This document shows positions 34,062-47,600 of a stretch of 64,000 nt of DNA, piece after piece; position 1 is the first letter of the stretch, and each line of letters begins with the position of its first letter. The position numbers were made by a program, and so were the translations under genes. The stretch spans positions 1 to 64,000 of the forward strand of contig UZAE01012034.1 of NCBI GenBank assembly GCA_900617975.1, written 5' to 3'. The notes under the pieces were generated by a model. It did no database searches and was not told where the DNA came from. It worked only from the letters and a program-made list of their open reading frames with translations. This DNA comes from Rodentolepis nana (Eukaryota > Platyhelminthes > Cestoda > Cyclophyllidea > Hymenolepididae).

Positions 34062-35280
34062 CTGAGGTTGAGGGCACACTCTTAATTCGTCTTAAGATCC
34101 GCCTTGAATTTCAGAGGATAACATACTACAAATCTTGCAATAGTGGCATTGGAATCGGTCAGTGGCACAAGGACCCCTGCTTGGTACCGCGCCTTCAGAG
34201 TTTTAGCATGTATGCCCTTTTTCCACAGAATGGGCCTAGAGTATTGAAGGGGATGGTCAGGCTGTCTACACAAATTTGAATTCGCATCCAAACAGGATAA
34301 ATCATCTCTGACAAGAACTTGGGCAACCCAAACACCATCCACCAATACCGGTTCAGTCTCTACAATGCCGTGCTCATGTGGTTAAGTCCCCAAATACTCA
34401 TAATTATGGCATTGCACACGTTATTCACGAGTCGAATGTCTAAAGACAAAGGAAACAACGCTAGTAAACGCAGACAATACAAGTTAAAGCACCTAGCCAA
34501 ATAAGATCAAATGACTAACATCTGTACTCAGAGGAACCAAAACACGACCCGCAAATGCATTTTTTTCAACAATTGTGTCTCATTCCAATTTCGAAGTGAA
34601 TCACAATCTCTAGAGGAAGAAACCTATCACTATTAAAACAGAATCCAAATAACATTTTAGTAAAATAACATTGTGTGAACTGGAAAAATATCTTCTAACG
34701 TGTCAGTTTGCTCAAACTCACTAGTAGTCAAGAAAGTCGAGAATGTCCTCAAGACACAAATGCACTAATCACAAATGCACAAATCCAGTGGGAGCCTTTC
34801 TTTTGAGAATCGGTATATTTGCATATTATGCCCTCTTTTCGGATGAATACAAAATCGAAAGACATGCAAAACTTTTCATTTATTGAATTTGTCGAATAGA
34901 ATTTAATAATGGGTTGTTTGTTTCAACGAATTGAGAGAAGTCAATTTCAATAAATTGCACAGGCAAAACGTTTTAAGTTTTCATAATTGCGGTATTTCTA
35001 TGACTACTTTAAAATAACAGGGTGGCCAATGAGAAGATGAAATTTTCAAATTCAACAAACTTTACCAACAACATCATTATAGCACTCTGATTCGATCAAT
35101 CGCTTATTAAAACAATAGTAGATAAGTGAGCATTAATTCGGGACATCTTAGGATCATCTCTCTTTCCGTATTGTTTATATATAACAAATCTGTCACGTAG
35201 TTCAATTGACAATGGTCTACGGATATAGTCTAACAAAGATGAAATAAGGATTGCATCAAAGATAAGAACGTTGCCTAAAT
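34062..35280. other. No supported gene
   Basis: A minus-strand frame at 34082-34345 contains SRPILWKKGIHAKTLKARYQ and may be part of the relic gene to its left, but no clear splice link was found. The rest is AT-rich sequence. Confidence 0.3.
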
Positions 35281-35286
35281 GGTTAC

Positions 35287-35345
35287 GGTTTCGCCTTCTG
35301 CTGCTGCTCCTCCTCCGCCTCCTCCTCCTCCTCCTCCTCCTCAAG
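35287..35345. repeat. CTC/CTG trinucleotide microsatellite
   Basis: (CTG)n grading into (CTC)n. A similar (CTT/CTG)n tract follows at about 35508-35545, and a (CCCCA)n tract at about 35600-35625. Confidence 0.85.
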
Positions 35346-36746
35346 AAACACATTTATCTAAATGAAAATAACTAAAATTAATAATTTATTAAGATGCCTA
35401 ATTTTCCCTAGAAATGACGACGGCCATCTTCCAACTGCTGCAGAGACTGAGGAGAAGGTGGAAAATTACAAACCAGTGCCACGTGTAGAGGCAGAGGTGG
35501 AACAGTCACTGCTGCTTCTTCTTCTTCTTCTGCTGCTGCTGGACACTGCTATTTCATGCATAATGAATAAAGATCAGGTGCTGCTAGCCTTCCCTTTTGC
35601 CACCCACCCCCACCCCACCCCACCCCAATCCTTCCTTGCTTAACCTCTCAATCCTCCCCCCCCTTTATGCTCAAACAATCGAGTTGGCAATGCTCGTACT
35701 TGCTGTCCCCTTCCTCCCAATTCCGAATAACTCTCTCCCCTCTCTCACCATTCACTGCATATGTCCTCCCCTACCCCCCCCCCTCCCCACCCTCCCCTGT
35801 AGGGTGTTCACGCAGCATGACTCCTCGTATATTAGCAGGCAGAAAATTATGCGATAATTTGATTAGAAAGGGCAGTGAATAATTTCCTAAGACTGTGATA
35901 TCTTATTATAATTAATAAAAATATGATTTAACCAGGGTAGTAGATTATGGACACGAAGTTTTCAATAGACTGGGACAAAATTCAAAAATATTACGCAGAA
36001 ACAAACGTAAACGTAAATTCCGGAACTCACAATTTTAGAGCAAGAGTTTGCAAGTTGAAACTTTTGTGCTTCATTTCTAACTCCCATCTCAAATTTCGAC
36101 TAACAGGTTGCGACAAATTGCAGAGTTTATGGGTCATTCATGAGTAATTATTAATTTCGGCCATTCTATTTACTGGGGAATTCAACAGAAGCAAATAAAC
36201 ACCAAGAAATCAAAGAGACGTGCATAATCTGAATCCTCATTTAATCAGGTTATTGACTACAGACGAATCTAAACTAAGTTTTCGTAACCAGTTCTCAATT
36301 TGAGAAATCGGCCTGCCTTTTGAGCTTATTTGAATCATCTGCTTGTAGAGAGGGCAAGTTGATACCAATCACGATGCTGTTAATGAACCGAGTTCGACAC
36401 ACTTTATTCACTATGAAAATAAGCTATGCTGTGTTACATTTCTCTCTAGTTTAGAGTAGTAAATGGCTTTTAAAGCCTTCTAGCGAAACCACTTCCTCCC
36501 CTATTTTTTACCACACTATCAAAAGCCAGATCAGCTTTCTATCAGGCCAATTCCATTATGAATATTATTCCATTTAAAACAATCGCTATATGATAAGGAT
36601 GGCAAAATTTGTTTAAGTCCATTTTAAGAATTGGTCTGATTTTTCTCGGTAAATCGTCTGAGCAATAAGTATTTTATATATTGTTTCGTAAGCGCCTTAA
36701 CGCACGACTCTCGTAGAAAAAATCACCACTTAACTATTGACTGATG

Positions 36747-37080
36747 GGGTGTGAGATGGACTTACCTCCTCGTGGTTCACCCTGGGCAACGTATAATCAT
36801 ACGGCAAAAAGTCTATAAACTGGCAGTTGACTTCTGACTTCAAACTACCATCACCCCACTGTATGTCATATTCGACCCCTACTACAGTACTCATCTTACC
36901 CTTTCTGAGCCTTGGTGTCTGTCTGTTTCTTTTACATCTGTGAATCACTCTTCTGTTCTCCCTCTCGAATTCTTCTCACTTTGATGTTCCTCCCACCCCC
37001 CACCCCTCTGTGAAGCCCGAAGTCAACTATAGGGCTAATGATAACAATCAAAACGCCTGCCATTTATTATAAATTAATAA
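36747..37080 (+). repeat. Short dispersed repeat, copy H (full length)
   Basis: Full-length + strand copy: GGTGTGAGATGGACTTACCT at the 5' end, AGTTGACTTCTGACTTCAAA, a pyrimidine-rich middle, then CGAAGTCAACTATAGGGCTA and a degenerate tail. The two arms AGTTGACTTC and GAAGTCAACT remain perfectly complementary in this copy. Confidence 0.85.
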
Positions 37081-37429
37081 ACTATTGACCGACAGAGTCA
37101 ATACTTGGTCAATCTACTTTGATTACATTCAAAGCACAAAATAATTACTCAAACTTCAGGCTACATAATTTTTCCATGGAAGCGCTCAATGTACTTCATC
37201 TTCTGTCATCTTCCCTCTTTCAGCTAGCAATACTTGACTATTTGGATGAGCACGTTTTGCACCAACCCGCCTGTTGAGTGGGCCTGTTGAGCACTGACAT
37301 CATACACCCTAAATCAGTTGACATGCATGTTAATCCCTGCGCCACAGCCATAAACGAAATGGACTCGGACATTAATAAGAAAATGATATTCTATTGCATT
37401 TAAAGTAAATATACTGGTGCAGATGATTG

Positions 37430-37435
37430 TTTATT
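37430..37435 (-). terminator. Possible polyadenylation signal of POU4
   Basis: AATAAA on the minus strand about 145 nt beyond the POU4 stop. Other signals further down are possible. Confidence 0.35.
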
Positions 37436-37579
37436 TACATAAATCAGGAGTTAAGGAGAGAGGGTAGTCCAAAGTGGGATCATTGCACATGCGTGTTGCC
37501 ATATACTCAAGAAGTAGAAAAAAGGCCTTGATAAAAGCAGGGGTAGGGAAATACAAAGGGCAACTCAATCCGCTTACAA

Positions 37580-39355
37580 TCAGTTCACCTGATGTAGCAG
37601 TCCCACCGTGGAAAATTTCATTCTTTTCTGTTTCTGTCTCTGATTACAAAACCACACTCTCACAACATTTTTCTTGAGATTCAATTTCTCCGCAATTTGG
37701 GCTATCTTCTCACTAGAAGGCCGTGGTTGGATTCCAAAAAAGGCTTCCAGAGATCGTTTCTCTGGATCGGTTATTGAAGTGCGTTTTCGCTTTTTGTCAT
37801 CCTCTTCGAGATCATAAGCACTTGGATTCTTTTGTCGTGCAGTCGCTTCTTGTTCAGCTTCATCTAACCAAGCTTGTAAGATAGGTTTCAAAGCCAACAT
37901 ATTGTTGTGACTGAGTGTGAGAGACTCGAACCGGCAAATTGTCGATTGAGAAAATGAGCCCACTCCTGCAAGATTAAGACGTCCAAGAGCTTTTCCAACG
38001 TCCGCTTGAGTAACTCCTAACTTTATCCTTCTTTGCTTAAACCGCTCTGCAAATGCTTCCAACTCCTGGGGGTCACAATCCACTGCTGGAACTGCCGCAG
38101 CCACAGATAATCGATGGGCTTCCGCTTTGTGACGGAAAACCACATCTCCAGCTGTTGAATACCTCGAAGGAGCGAAAAAGAAGTCCTTCGTATCTTGTAC
38201 ACCTGGGTAGCCTTGATAGACATTCGCTGCAATGGCACTTCCTGGCATTCGGTAGCTCCCATCTCCGTAAAATCGGTTCATTTCAAGTAATCTTGCATCA
38301 TCATCACCCATCACTGTGCCGCCATTCCATTCTAGCTGGTTGATGACCGGAGGCCATAAACCAGAAGTGAGGTAGCGTGGTAAGGCTCGCATTGGATCAA
38401 CCAGACACAAACCATTATGCAAATCACCTCCCCCCGATTCTGGATACACCGTATTTTGATGTGAAGTCGCTGTAGATGGCACACAACAGCCAGGACATGA
38501 AGGAGCATCAGGAGCTGAATTGTTAGCAGTCTGGGAAAATGTGACTTCCTCACTTATTTGAGGGGAAGAGGAGTTGCCTGTAGGTGCCACTGGGGCATCA
38601 AATTGTTGTTGTGGATAAAAGGCAGCTGGATTAGCAACTGGATTTGTGTTTGTGGTTGGATTTGCCTCAGTCCACTCTTGAAAATACTGTTGATGGTATC
38701 TATTTTGGTGGACTTGTTGTTGCTGAAATGCCACAACTGTTTTACTGGGAGAGTTGGACTGTGGAGGAGGGGTCTCAGACTTGGAAGCCTCACTTTGAGA
38801 TCCATGAGCTGTTGGCCAGTTGGCATCATTACTGTAGGCTTCATTTGTAGGTTGTGAAACATCATTGGCATTTCGGGGATACCACTGCTGAACACTCCTG
38901 ACCGCGTTTGTCTCCCAGTTGTTGAAATTTTGTTGTCGGTGTATCTGATGCGCACTTAGATCTTGTTGTTCAGAGAGTTTCGCCACATTTTCTCCTTCAA
39001 AAGTCCCGTTAGATTCAAATTTTAGATTCGCCGCAGTCTGATATCCTTGATATCCATGCCGGAAGACTTCTTCAACTTGTTTATTCGAATTTTCACTTCC
39101 TACTGTGTCCTCTACAGTTTGTACGAGTTTATAAAGTGGATTAGAAACTGATCGATAAATCTGATCAGCCAAGAATGAGTAACCCCGCATGAGATTTCCA
39201 GCCTGTTGCTGTTGATTCTGATTAGACTGATCGCTTGCTGAAGACTCAGAATAATTTTCGCGTTGAGGTGGGTACATCGATTGTTGTTGGGTAGGAACAG
39301 GGTTTTTCGGAAAACTATCAACTCTTGGAACGTGTAGCGGTCCTTCTGTGGCCAT
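37580..39355 (-). CDS. POU4: POU class 4 homeodomain transcription factor (Brn3/Unc-86/Acj6 type)
   Basis: A single uninterrupted 591-codon frame from an ATG at 39355. Residues 1-425 are low complexity, rich in Q, N and S, as in many invertebrate POU factors. A POU-specific domain lies at about 426-501 (DPQELEAFAERFKQRRIKLG and SQSTICRFESLTLSHNNM). A 20-residue acidic linker follows, then the homeodomain at about 521-580 (KKRKRTSITDPEKRSLEAFF and NVVRVWFCNQRQKQKRMK). The recognition-helix residues WFCNQRQ and the phrase RIKLGVTQADVG are diagnostic for class 4. The N-terminal POU-IV box was not recognised. The family specifies sensory neurons. No intron interrupts the coding sequence. Confidence 0.93.
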   Translation of the reverse strand: MATEGPLHVPRVDSFPKNPVPTQQQSMYPPQRENYSESSASDQSNQNQQQQAGNLMRGYSFLADQIYRSVSNPLYKLVQTVEDTVGSENSNKQVEEVFRHGYQGYQTAANLKFESNGTFEGENVAKLSEQQDLSAHQIHRQQNFNNWETNAVRSVQQWYPRNANDVSQPTNEAYSNDANWPTAHGSQSEASKSETPPPQSNSPSKTVVAFQQQQVHQNRYHQQYFQEWTEANPTTNTNPVANPAAFYPQQQFDAPVAPTGNSSSPQISEEVTFSQTANNSAPDAPSCPGCCVPSTATSHQNTVYPESGGGDLHNGLCLVDPMRALPRYLTSGLWPPVINQLEWNGGTVMGDDDARLLEMNRFYGDGSYRMPGSAIAANVYQGYPGVQDTKDFFFAPSRYSTAGDVVFRHKAEAHRLSVAAAVPAVDCDPQELEAFAERFKQRRIKLGVTQADVGKALGRLNLAGVGSFSQSTICRFESLTLSHNNMLALKPILQAWLDEAEQEATARQKNPSAYDLEEDDKKRKRTSITDPEKRSLEAFFGIQPRPSSEKIAQIAEKLNLKKNVVRVWFCNQRQKQKRMKFSTVGLLHQVN

Positions 39356-39359
39356 TCTT

Positions 39360-42300
39360 ATCTTCTTCTTCTTTAGTCAAATTTCTTTGCACAAGACGAC
39401 ATTAATTGCACTAGAATAGACAAGTATTTGATCACTTCAGATAATAACAGTTCACTAATAATAACCAAGGAAAGTTACATTATTATTATTATTAAATCAA
39501 TCAAACTAAAAACAGATATCATAAACCGATAGGAAATCACTTATCAATGATGCAGGAAAGGTTGTCGTTAAAATCTAACTAATTCAAAAATAAAATATGG
39601 ATTTTAATAGTAAATTAGAAACATTTTATTTTAAAATCAATATTTTTACTTTTTAAAGTTAAAAGGACGGAAAATAACTTTTAAGGCTTGTTTTAATATC
39701 GTAGGTTCAAAAGTTAAATATCGCATCACATACCAGTTATTAATAAAGCGGCAGAAGATCCAAGGTAGCACAAAAGCGAATGTTTAATTCAGATGGTTGG
39801 AGTCTCGATGTACGAGGGAAAGATGAATCGGTAGTCTTAATGCTCTAACCACCTCCAAGAAGGTTTTAATAATGTACAAGACGACTTTAGAGTCCTTTAT
39901 TAGCTATTCCGTACGTAGAATAGCGATAAATATTGGATATGCTCACGCGCACGGTGTGTACTCAAGCAGGACAGTACAACTGGCCAATAGAAGTGCCGCG
40001 CGTATTTTAGAGGTGAGTCGGTCGGCCACTTTGATTGGTTGAAAGTTTATTAGACATGGTAAAGCTCCCCATTCGACCAATAGCAATGTAAAGGGGGAAT
40101 CAATAGGGCCAGGGTGAGAAAAGAAGGCTTGTGTTTATTCAGGCATGCTGCGAAGTGAAGGTGGTTAATTTTTGAACAGACTTACTTCGCTTATCTGGAA
40201 AGACCTACATTAATGTATGTATGTGCTATCAGCTGATGAGAAGTACAAATCAACTTTCTATTGACTAAAATACTACGCAGAATTTCAAAAGACACATTGG
40301 AATCAAGATACGATATTTCAAGTTATAAGTATTACGAATTGTAACAAGTTAGAGGAATAGAAAAGAATGACTAAATTATAAGGAATTCTTGAGAATCTTA
40401 TCATCTTACTATGTATGGGGAACGTTTATATTAGCCAATGGCACTGGCTCATGTAAATCGAAAGAAATCAGTGGGAAAAACTCACAGAGAATTAATGAAG
40501 CTCTTCCCTCTAGACAAATAAGACATTTTTTATTACAGCAATAAAGAATGCCAAACACTATTCGTTTGAGGCAATTAGTGAAATCGATTAATTATTAATC
40601 ACTGATTGGTATAAACTAATCCATTTTCCTTTATTAGATTGCACAACCCCAAGTAATTGCTATAATGAATTCATGTATGTGTAAAAATCATCACGTATTT
40701 TTCACCTTTAGGAGAAAATGAGTGTACATTTTATCCACCCAGAGTATTCTATCTGCGTGTACAAGCACGTTAGGTACAGCAAATATTGCGTCCACTGTCC
40801 CTCCTTTCGTATCCTTACCTCCCTCCCAACCTAAACTCCACACAACCACCTTCTCATTCTTCACCACTTCTGTCGCTACTGCTACTGCCTCAGCAGAAAC
40901 ACTCCTTGCACGCACATAACCTGATCAAAGATTCATTAGGTAATAATTATTTTGACCAAAGCATCTCCTGCTCCTCCCCTTCTTCGCCTCCTCCTATTCC
41001 TCAGGGGGGAATGAACACTGCATCTCACTCCTCCTCTCTCCCCCCCCCCACTCCCCCTTTACACGCGTGCTCATAGTATTCGTCCTGCTGCTGAAGCTGC
41101 CTTTTTTGTCATTGGTGCTCGCAACTGCACGTGCCGCACTGCTTAGCGTATGAAATATTAATGCGGCTTGGGGATTGAAGGAGTGAGATGCAGAGATGGT
41201 ATACACACGTAGAAAATGGGATGTGGGGGTGGGGGTGTTGGGGGGAGGGGTCGTAAGAGGGGAGCTGGAGACTGAAGATGAGTGCTAAAACTGCTGCCAA
41301 CGCTGTTGGTGAGCAGTGAAGACCGCTTGTCTGGAAACAAATCACGCAAGTTGTCTCCGGAGAACAACTTTTCGCTGAGAAGGTGAGAACAACTCAGTGT
41401 GCAGTTATTTACTAATTACACTTATATTATCTCCATTGGTTAATTAGAACTATTAACGCAGGTAAGTAACTACCTCCTATAGCTTAAACAGAATGACGAA
41501 GTGCATTTTCTTGTTGAATAATACTTGTTTACTAATTTAAAGTAAAATTGTTATCACTGATATATCACAACTTATGAAGTGTAAATATTGGCTAAGCGAT
41601 AGTTAAAGCCATTTGTGTAAAATTCTGAGCTCCAGAATGATCTAAAAATGTGGATCTAGTCCAAATAAAATACAGAAATTTATCGTTTAAACTCAAAAGA
41701 TTTTATATTTAATAAATTAGTGAGTACAACTTTTTGGCTTAAAATTACCTATTTTGGAGGTAAATGTTGAACCCCATAAGGAACGGTTTTAAAGATCAGT
41801 AAATCTTTCGTAGTACTTAGTGATTGGAAGCAATAATTTGGTGTTTTCAAACAAGGAAAACCATGATCAATGACTACTATTTCTTTCCTCGAGAGAAATA
41901 ATGAGTCCCTTTGAAGTTCATGCGTGTATATTTTGTACTTTGACTAGTTTTAGGAATGATTAAAAACATAAGATGATTGATAAAATCCGAATGAATGAAC
42001 TATATTAAAACACCTATTAGAATACAATTAAATAGATTTGTTACATGAATTAACACTAGGAATGAATAGAATATAGAAGAATCAATATTCATTTAGAGGA
42101 TGTGATTGAAGATAAAATTTGTGAACAAAGTAGTTGATCTTGCACAGTGACTCAGTCTTCATAGATTGCACTGCCACATTCGTCAAAATTAAGCAGATAA
42201 GGTTTGAGTCATACAACAGGTGTTTGAAAAATTTTGTAAAAAAGTTATTGAGAAGAGTAAAACAAGGAATGACTGTCTGGGCAAGCTGGGAGAAGAACGC

Positions 42301-44560
42301 CCCGAACGTTCATCTCAAAGGGCGGATACGTAATCGAGCGCCGAGGGTATCACATTTGCTAGCTCAAAGTACCTCTTTAAGCAAGTAAAGCAGGAGTTTG
42401 ACAAGTTAAATGTTACAGATTTAATGGTAATCGTCACTTATCCAGTAAACGAAATCACAAGCCACACTAATTAAATGAATCGATTAGATAATTGACGGAA
42501 CCTAGATTTTTCAACCGACAAACAACAGGATAAGGCTTCTTTTCCCTGAATGTGCTGTAAAATCGACTTCGTTCTATTGTCTTCGAAATGGTAAAATGAA
42601 AATGATGGCGGAACTCTCAATTGAAAGTTTTCATCAATCAATCGTAGATAAACTCCCTCAGTGGCACTTGTAATCGGCATTTCGTCTTCATTCACTTATC
42701 ACTTCTAAATATTATAACAAAAGGGGAATAAAAAAGCAATAATCTGTAGACAACTGGTGAAGTAGCGACCTCGTATCCTAGAATTTTCACAAAACATTGG
42801 AGTATGGCTTGTGAAGGACAAAACCCGACGTCGATTCGCTTCGAGTTGTGAAAAATCAATTCAAAATAATTTCTTCATGGTATTCATTGGTGGCTGCATT
42901 TCAATGAGCAAATGGTTTTACATGCCGTTCTCGCTGGAGGTATTCAAAAAACTTATAAACGGCTTCAAGGGTGAATTTCGAATGAAATAATCGACAGAAA
43001 AATCCAATTTTTGCAATTCCTAAGTGTAGGGGGAGAGAGAGAGTGCAGTAAGGGTTGTATGAACGTGTGCATTGCCATGAATCGAGTAACTCCTTTCATG
43101 CGTGTAGAAATGTGAACGTCTGTCTTCTTTTGCATAATTCAAACGTTAGAGAGCGTTATCGCAATTGGCCATTCCTGCAAGTTCTTCTTTGCTCTCTCTC
43201 TCTCAAAGACGACCAACTCGCTTCAAAACATTGGATTCTTTGTAGGAGAAAAACGTTGGCATTACAAAATGATTTCTAAAACAGATATAGGGTATTTACG
43301 TTGCAAAAAAATATGTATTTCAATATAAGAAAATCGCTTCTTTGGCCAGATGAATGAGCTGTAGCTCTAGAATTGGCAATGGTGTCACTTTTCAGTCGCC
43401 AGCATTTATTTAATTTAAAGATGTTAAAACAGAGTTGTAAATATATTTCCTAAACAGACTAGTAGTCCTCAGTCCCGTCTACAAACATTCATATTAGGTA
43501 ATATCAACTTAGTTGCTCTTTGTTAACCGAAGTGGGACTTACGGCATAGCACAATCGGACTCTGAATTTAATTAATTGGTCAATAAAGTCTACATTTCGC
43601 GGACATGAGTTCACTCAAGAACCCGTGATGTACTGATGTGGTTTCCAATCAATCAGCTCCTGTTTGCCAACTAACTAATCTTTGTGTGCTTTCCATAATT
43701 TCGTCTCCTCTCCCAAAGTTAGACATGGTTTCGTCCTACTTAACTTCAACTACCTCGAATCCAAGACCTGGGGGTCAAATCCTAACTCTTGAACACGTCA
43801 CTACGAAGTTTTACTTGTTTCCTTACCTGAAAACTGCAAATCTTTGCGTCGTACAAGTCTTCACGCATGAATAGTTGCATTATCATTCTTGTGTGATCAG
43901 ATTTGGTAACACTGAGTGAAGGTATAATATCTTAGAATCATATTTAAAACTATAACTTCACTGCCTGCACCAGACAATAGAAGTAAAGTTGGTGGTCAAG
44001 CAATCATCCTCAGGATTTTGAGAAAAATTCGATTTCTCCTGGTATCTAATAAAAAATTGTCTAGTTCGTTAGATGTATGACAAAGAAATGGCAGATTACC
44101 TGCGACCTTCATCCAGATAAGCCCATTTAACTTAAACATCAATCAATCAGTCGAAATTAACTCCATAAGTGCCTCGAATTGAAGTGAAATCTTTACTTTA
44201 TTTCACAAAATTAATCTTCTTACCCTACCAATGGATTTTGCCATTGAAATTATTGTGGATAAGTCAAGACCTATTCGTGTAGCAATCGCCTACAACTCCT
44301 GTGAATGAAATATAGAACGTCATTGTGCCGAACTCACTTCTGACGGGATCACTAACCGATCATTCTCGTTGACAACTTTGACAAATTTGATGTATTACTA
44401 TACTTAGATATGTTATAGTCCATTATACACTTAAGACAAATGTATCAATACGAAACTAGCAATGAATTAGAGTTATTTTGCTCCAAGCATTGTGATTCAA
44501 ATACTCAAAAACTGTCCTCCGTGTTAGATCAAACACAACACAATTTAACCAAATAAATAC
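39360..44560. other. 5.2-kb gene desert upstream of POU4
   Basis: No exon or recognised repeat was found. It contains CT-rich and C-rich tracts at 40780-41060, a TTATTATTATTATTA tract at 39479-39494, and a GA run near 43029-43040. It is the natural place for POU4 promoter and enhancer sequence, but no site can be named by eye. Confidence 0.4.
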
Positions 44561-44563
44561 AAT

Positions 44564-44569
44564 TTTATT
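44564..44569 (-). terminator. Possible polyadenylation signal of the MATE gene
   Basis: AATAAA on the minus strand about 100 nt beyond the stop codon. Confidence 0.4.
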
Positions 44570-44665
44570 ATTTGAATGACGATTTCTAACAGGAAATTTC
44601 AATATAACATTTGCAGTATATTTTATAAGAAAAGCGTGTAACAAATATGACAAAACACGCAAAGA

Positions 44666-47600
44666 CTAGGGAATAAAGATGGTGCAGTTTTCACTGGTGG
44701 CAAAGGCGTTAAGATTAATGGGATCCGAAGCACTAGCTTCTGGAACCCAAAAGAAGGTTCCATTCTTCCGTAGGCAAGCAATTCCAAACAAGTCTGAGAG
44801 AGGAATGCACAATTTGAGAACTAGACCCGCTATGAATATTAGTAGCATCCCAGCTGTAAAGAGACCTCTTGAGACAATGACACACCATACAGACTGCTCC
44901 TTCTCGGATGTTGATCCTGCCACCTGAGTCCGTTCGACCAGATTTGAATCTGTTGGACAAGAATAAAAGGTGCCGAAACAAAACAACATGAATCACGTAT
45001 ATGCATAAACAGCAATTACCGAAACTAGTCTTCTTAACTGTGCTTTCTTCCTCACTTGAAATACCTGAAATTTCAATGCTATCAAAGCTATCAGTTTGAG
45101 GTATTTGCTTTTTTGTTCGCTTCGCCGCCTTGAAAGAAAAAAAACGACATAAGAGAAATTAATAAATTGGAAATGGTGATGTAATTTAGTAGGCTATGGA
45201 ATATTCAATTATATTTGAAACGTCCCATTCGATAATAAAATCGGTGACTTGATCAAAGAAACGAAAAATCAACGAAATTAAATCACATGACTTTACCAGT
45301 TCGATTTGTTTATGCCAGTTGGTTCGTAGGAGCAAACTTAGGTAAACAATTGAGATCAGGATAAGTCCAGTCATAGAGCCGATCCATAGACCTAGGGAAG
45401 TAACGTTAAGTTCATCTTTAGATTCAAATATGTTTAGAGCACCTGCCAATAGTTAATTAACAATAATAATGTTAATTACGTGCTATTTTGGTTGGAATAA
45501 ACTTGTTGTATGCTTATTCGTTTCACACCAGTCTATTTTCCGTCGTCATTAACAGATTCAATTATATTACAAGATTTAATTTAAATAAATAAAAAATGCT
45601 AAGAAACAATTTAAATGGAGAATACTCCCATCAATTAATGACTAAATCAAATCGAGTAAATGCGATTTATTTTCAAAAAGTGAGAAAATTTGTCATTTTT
45701 TAAGAGAGCAAAGACTTCATTGAAATAACAAGCTTTATAAAATGCATAAAACCTTTAGCAGAAACATGGATCCTATTTGCTAGCCAACTTTAACTGGAAA
45801 TTTACAGTCTCCAAAACGCATGGGTACCACGGTCTGAATTAAGCATCCTCTTTGTTATCATCTGTGAGCTGTTACCTGTGAGCTTGAGGTTTGACTTTAG
45901 AAGAAGTGTGAATCCCAACGGCGCAGAAATAATATAGAGGCACACGAAAATGACCAAAGCGCCCACGGGCTGCAAACCAGATCCTCGTATTGCTCCGCCC
46001 ATAACACCCTGAAATTTAAATGGATTTCCAGTATTCCTGACAAAAATACATTTAAACTAACTCTACTTACCACGGCCCCTTCGAATACGAGGAAGACACA
46101 AAACAGGGGCATGCACTGAGCAGCAATGGCGATAACACTTCTACAAATATACAGATTAGCGAAATACTCGTTACTATCAACTCATAAGTAGCGCTCTATA
46201 ATGATAAGTGAACGCACGGATCTGAGGTGAATATCTTCGAAACCTGCCAACGAAGAGCTAGCAATAGAACAGCAGCTAAAGACATACCAGTGCCTAGAGA
46301 AACAAAAAATGAATATTGATGGAATGAATAATAATTGGAATTGGAAATAGGGATAAGAGGAGGCATTCCTACAAGTAAGGAACAATCCAGCTAAAATGGC
46401 CACAATCGGGACATCGGCTTCACCTGAGCCCAGACTCTGGCCGACAATTATGCTGCAAGCAATGGCCAGACCGACAGAAAACTAAAGAGGTGTTCATTTA
46501 GTTGTTAGTAATTCTCTCAGTTAAATTCGTGGCATATTATAGTGATCACTAACCAGATTGTAGAACGCTTGATTGAGGTTTATTAGAAGTGTTTGTGCTG
46601 CCAATTCCGATACTCCGACAGTACCTTAATGAACAAATAAAATTTTAGTACACTACAGCACAAAATTTTTTTAAAAAGCGACAGGGTTCTTTACCAACAA
46701 GAATCAGGCCGATTTCGAAATACCACCATTTCAGAGCAATCATAGCAAGACCTGGAATTCCAAGTTTCAACCAGCTACCCCAATCATACCACATTGCGTG
46801 GCTGTATCCTAAAATTGAAATACTGAGTAATGTGGAATAGAAAAAATATAAGAAGTATTTCATATATTTTTCTTAAAGATAACACCAATAGCAAATTGGG
46901 TTGGGATGAGCTAGGAGGGAATTAAATATCGATTTTGGATATCGTGAACACAATCTAATACACATCTTCGTGGTTTCAAATTCATCAGTTTTAAGCTGAT
47001 TTTTTTTGTCAGACAATCTGATTCAAACTCTTTTTTATACTTGGTTCATTGGGAATTTTCTGTAGTTGTAGGGCCTAAAGTGACATAACTATACTACTTA
47101 GAAATTTAAACGAACATAAATGAGTAGGCATTTCAAAGAAGTAATGAACAGTAATGAACACAAATGCGGTCCAAATGCTCTCATTAAATATTTATCAAAC
47201 GCCATATTGAAAATTGTTCATCCCCCTGTCAAGTTCGTATTTTGACAAAAACATTGTCATATTGGTTTCATTTGGTCAAATATTACTGAATTTCAACCAG
47301 GGAAGATACATCTGATTTCGATTTAAGCCGAGTACAGTACTTACCATTCCAAGTAGCCTGGTAAAGTTTAGAGAAGTAGAGATAGGAAATCATCAGGATT
47401 GTTGCACAGAGATAGCTCACCGACTGGGCGATAGCAGAGCCCCTACAGACAATCAAATAAAAGATCAAGAAATTATCGAGACGAAGCTCTTCAGAGATTT
47501 GTATAATATTCCCTTTTATTTTAACGCAGTAAAACGAAATTTCATTGACCCAAGGAAAACCCTATAGAAATAGACATCTGGGATTCGAAAATAAAACAAA

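Noticed and set aside
35362..35880. Several + strand open frames over microsatellites
   Set aside because: They are low-complexity translations of CTG, CTT and CCCCA repeats.
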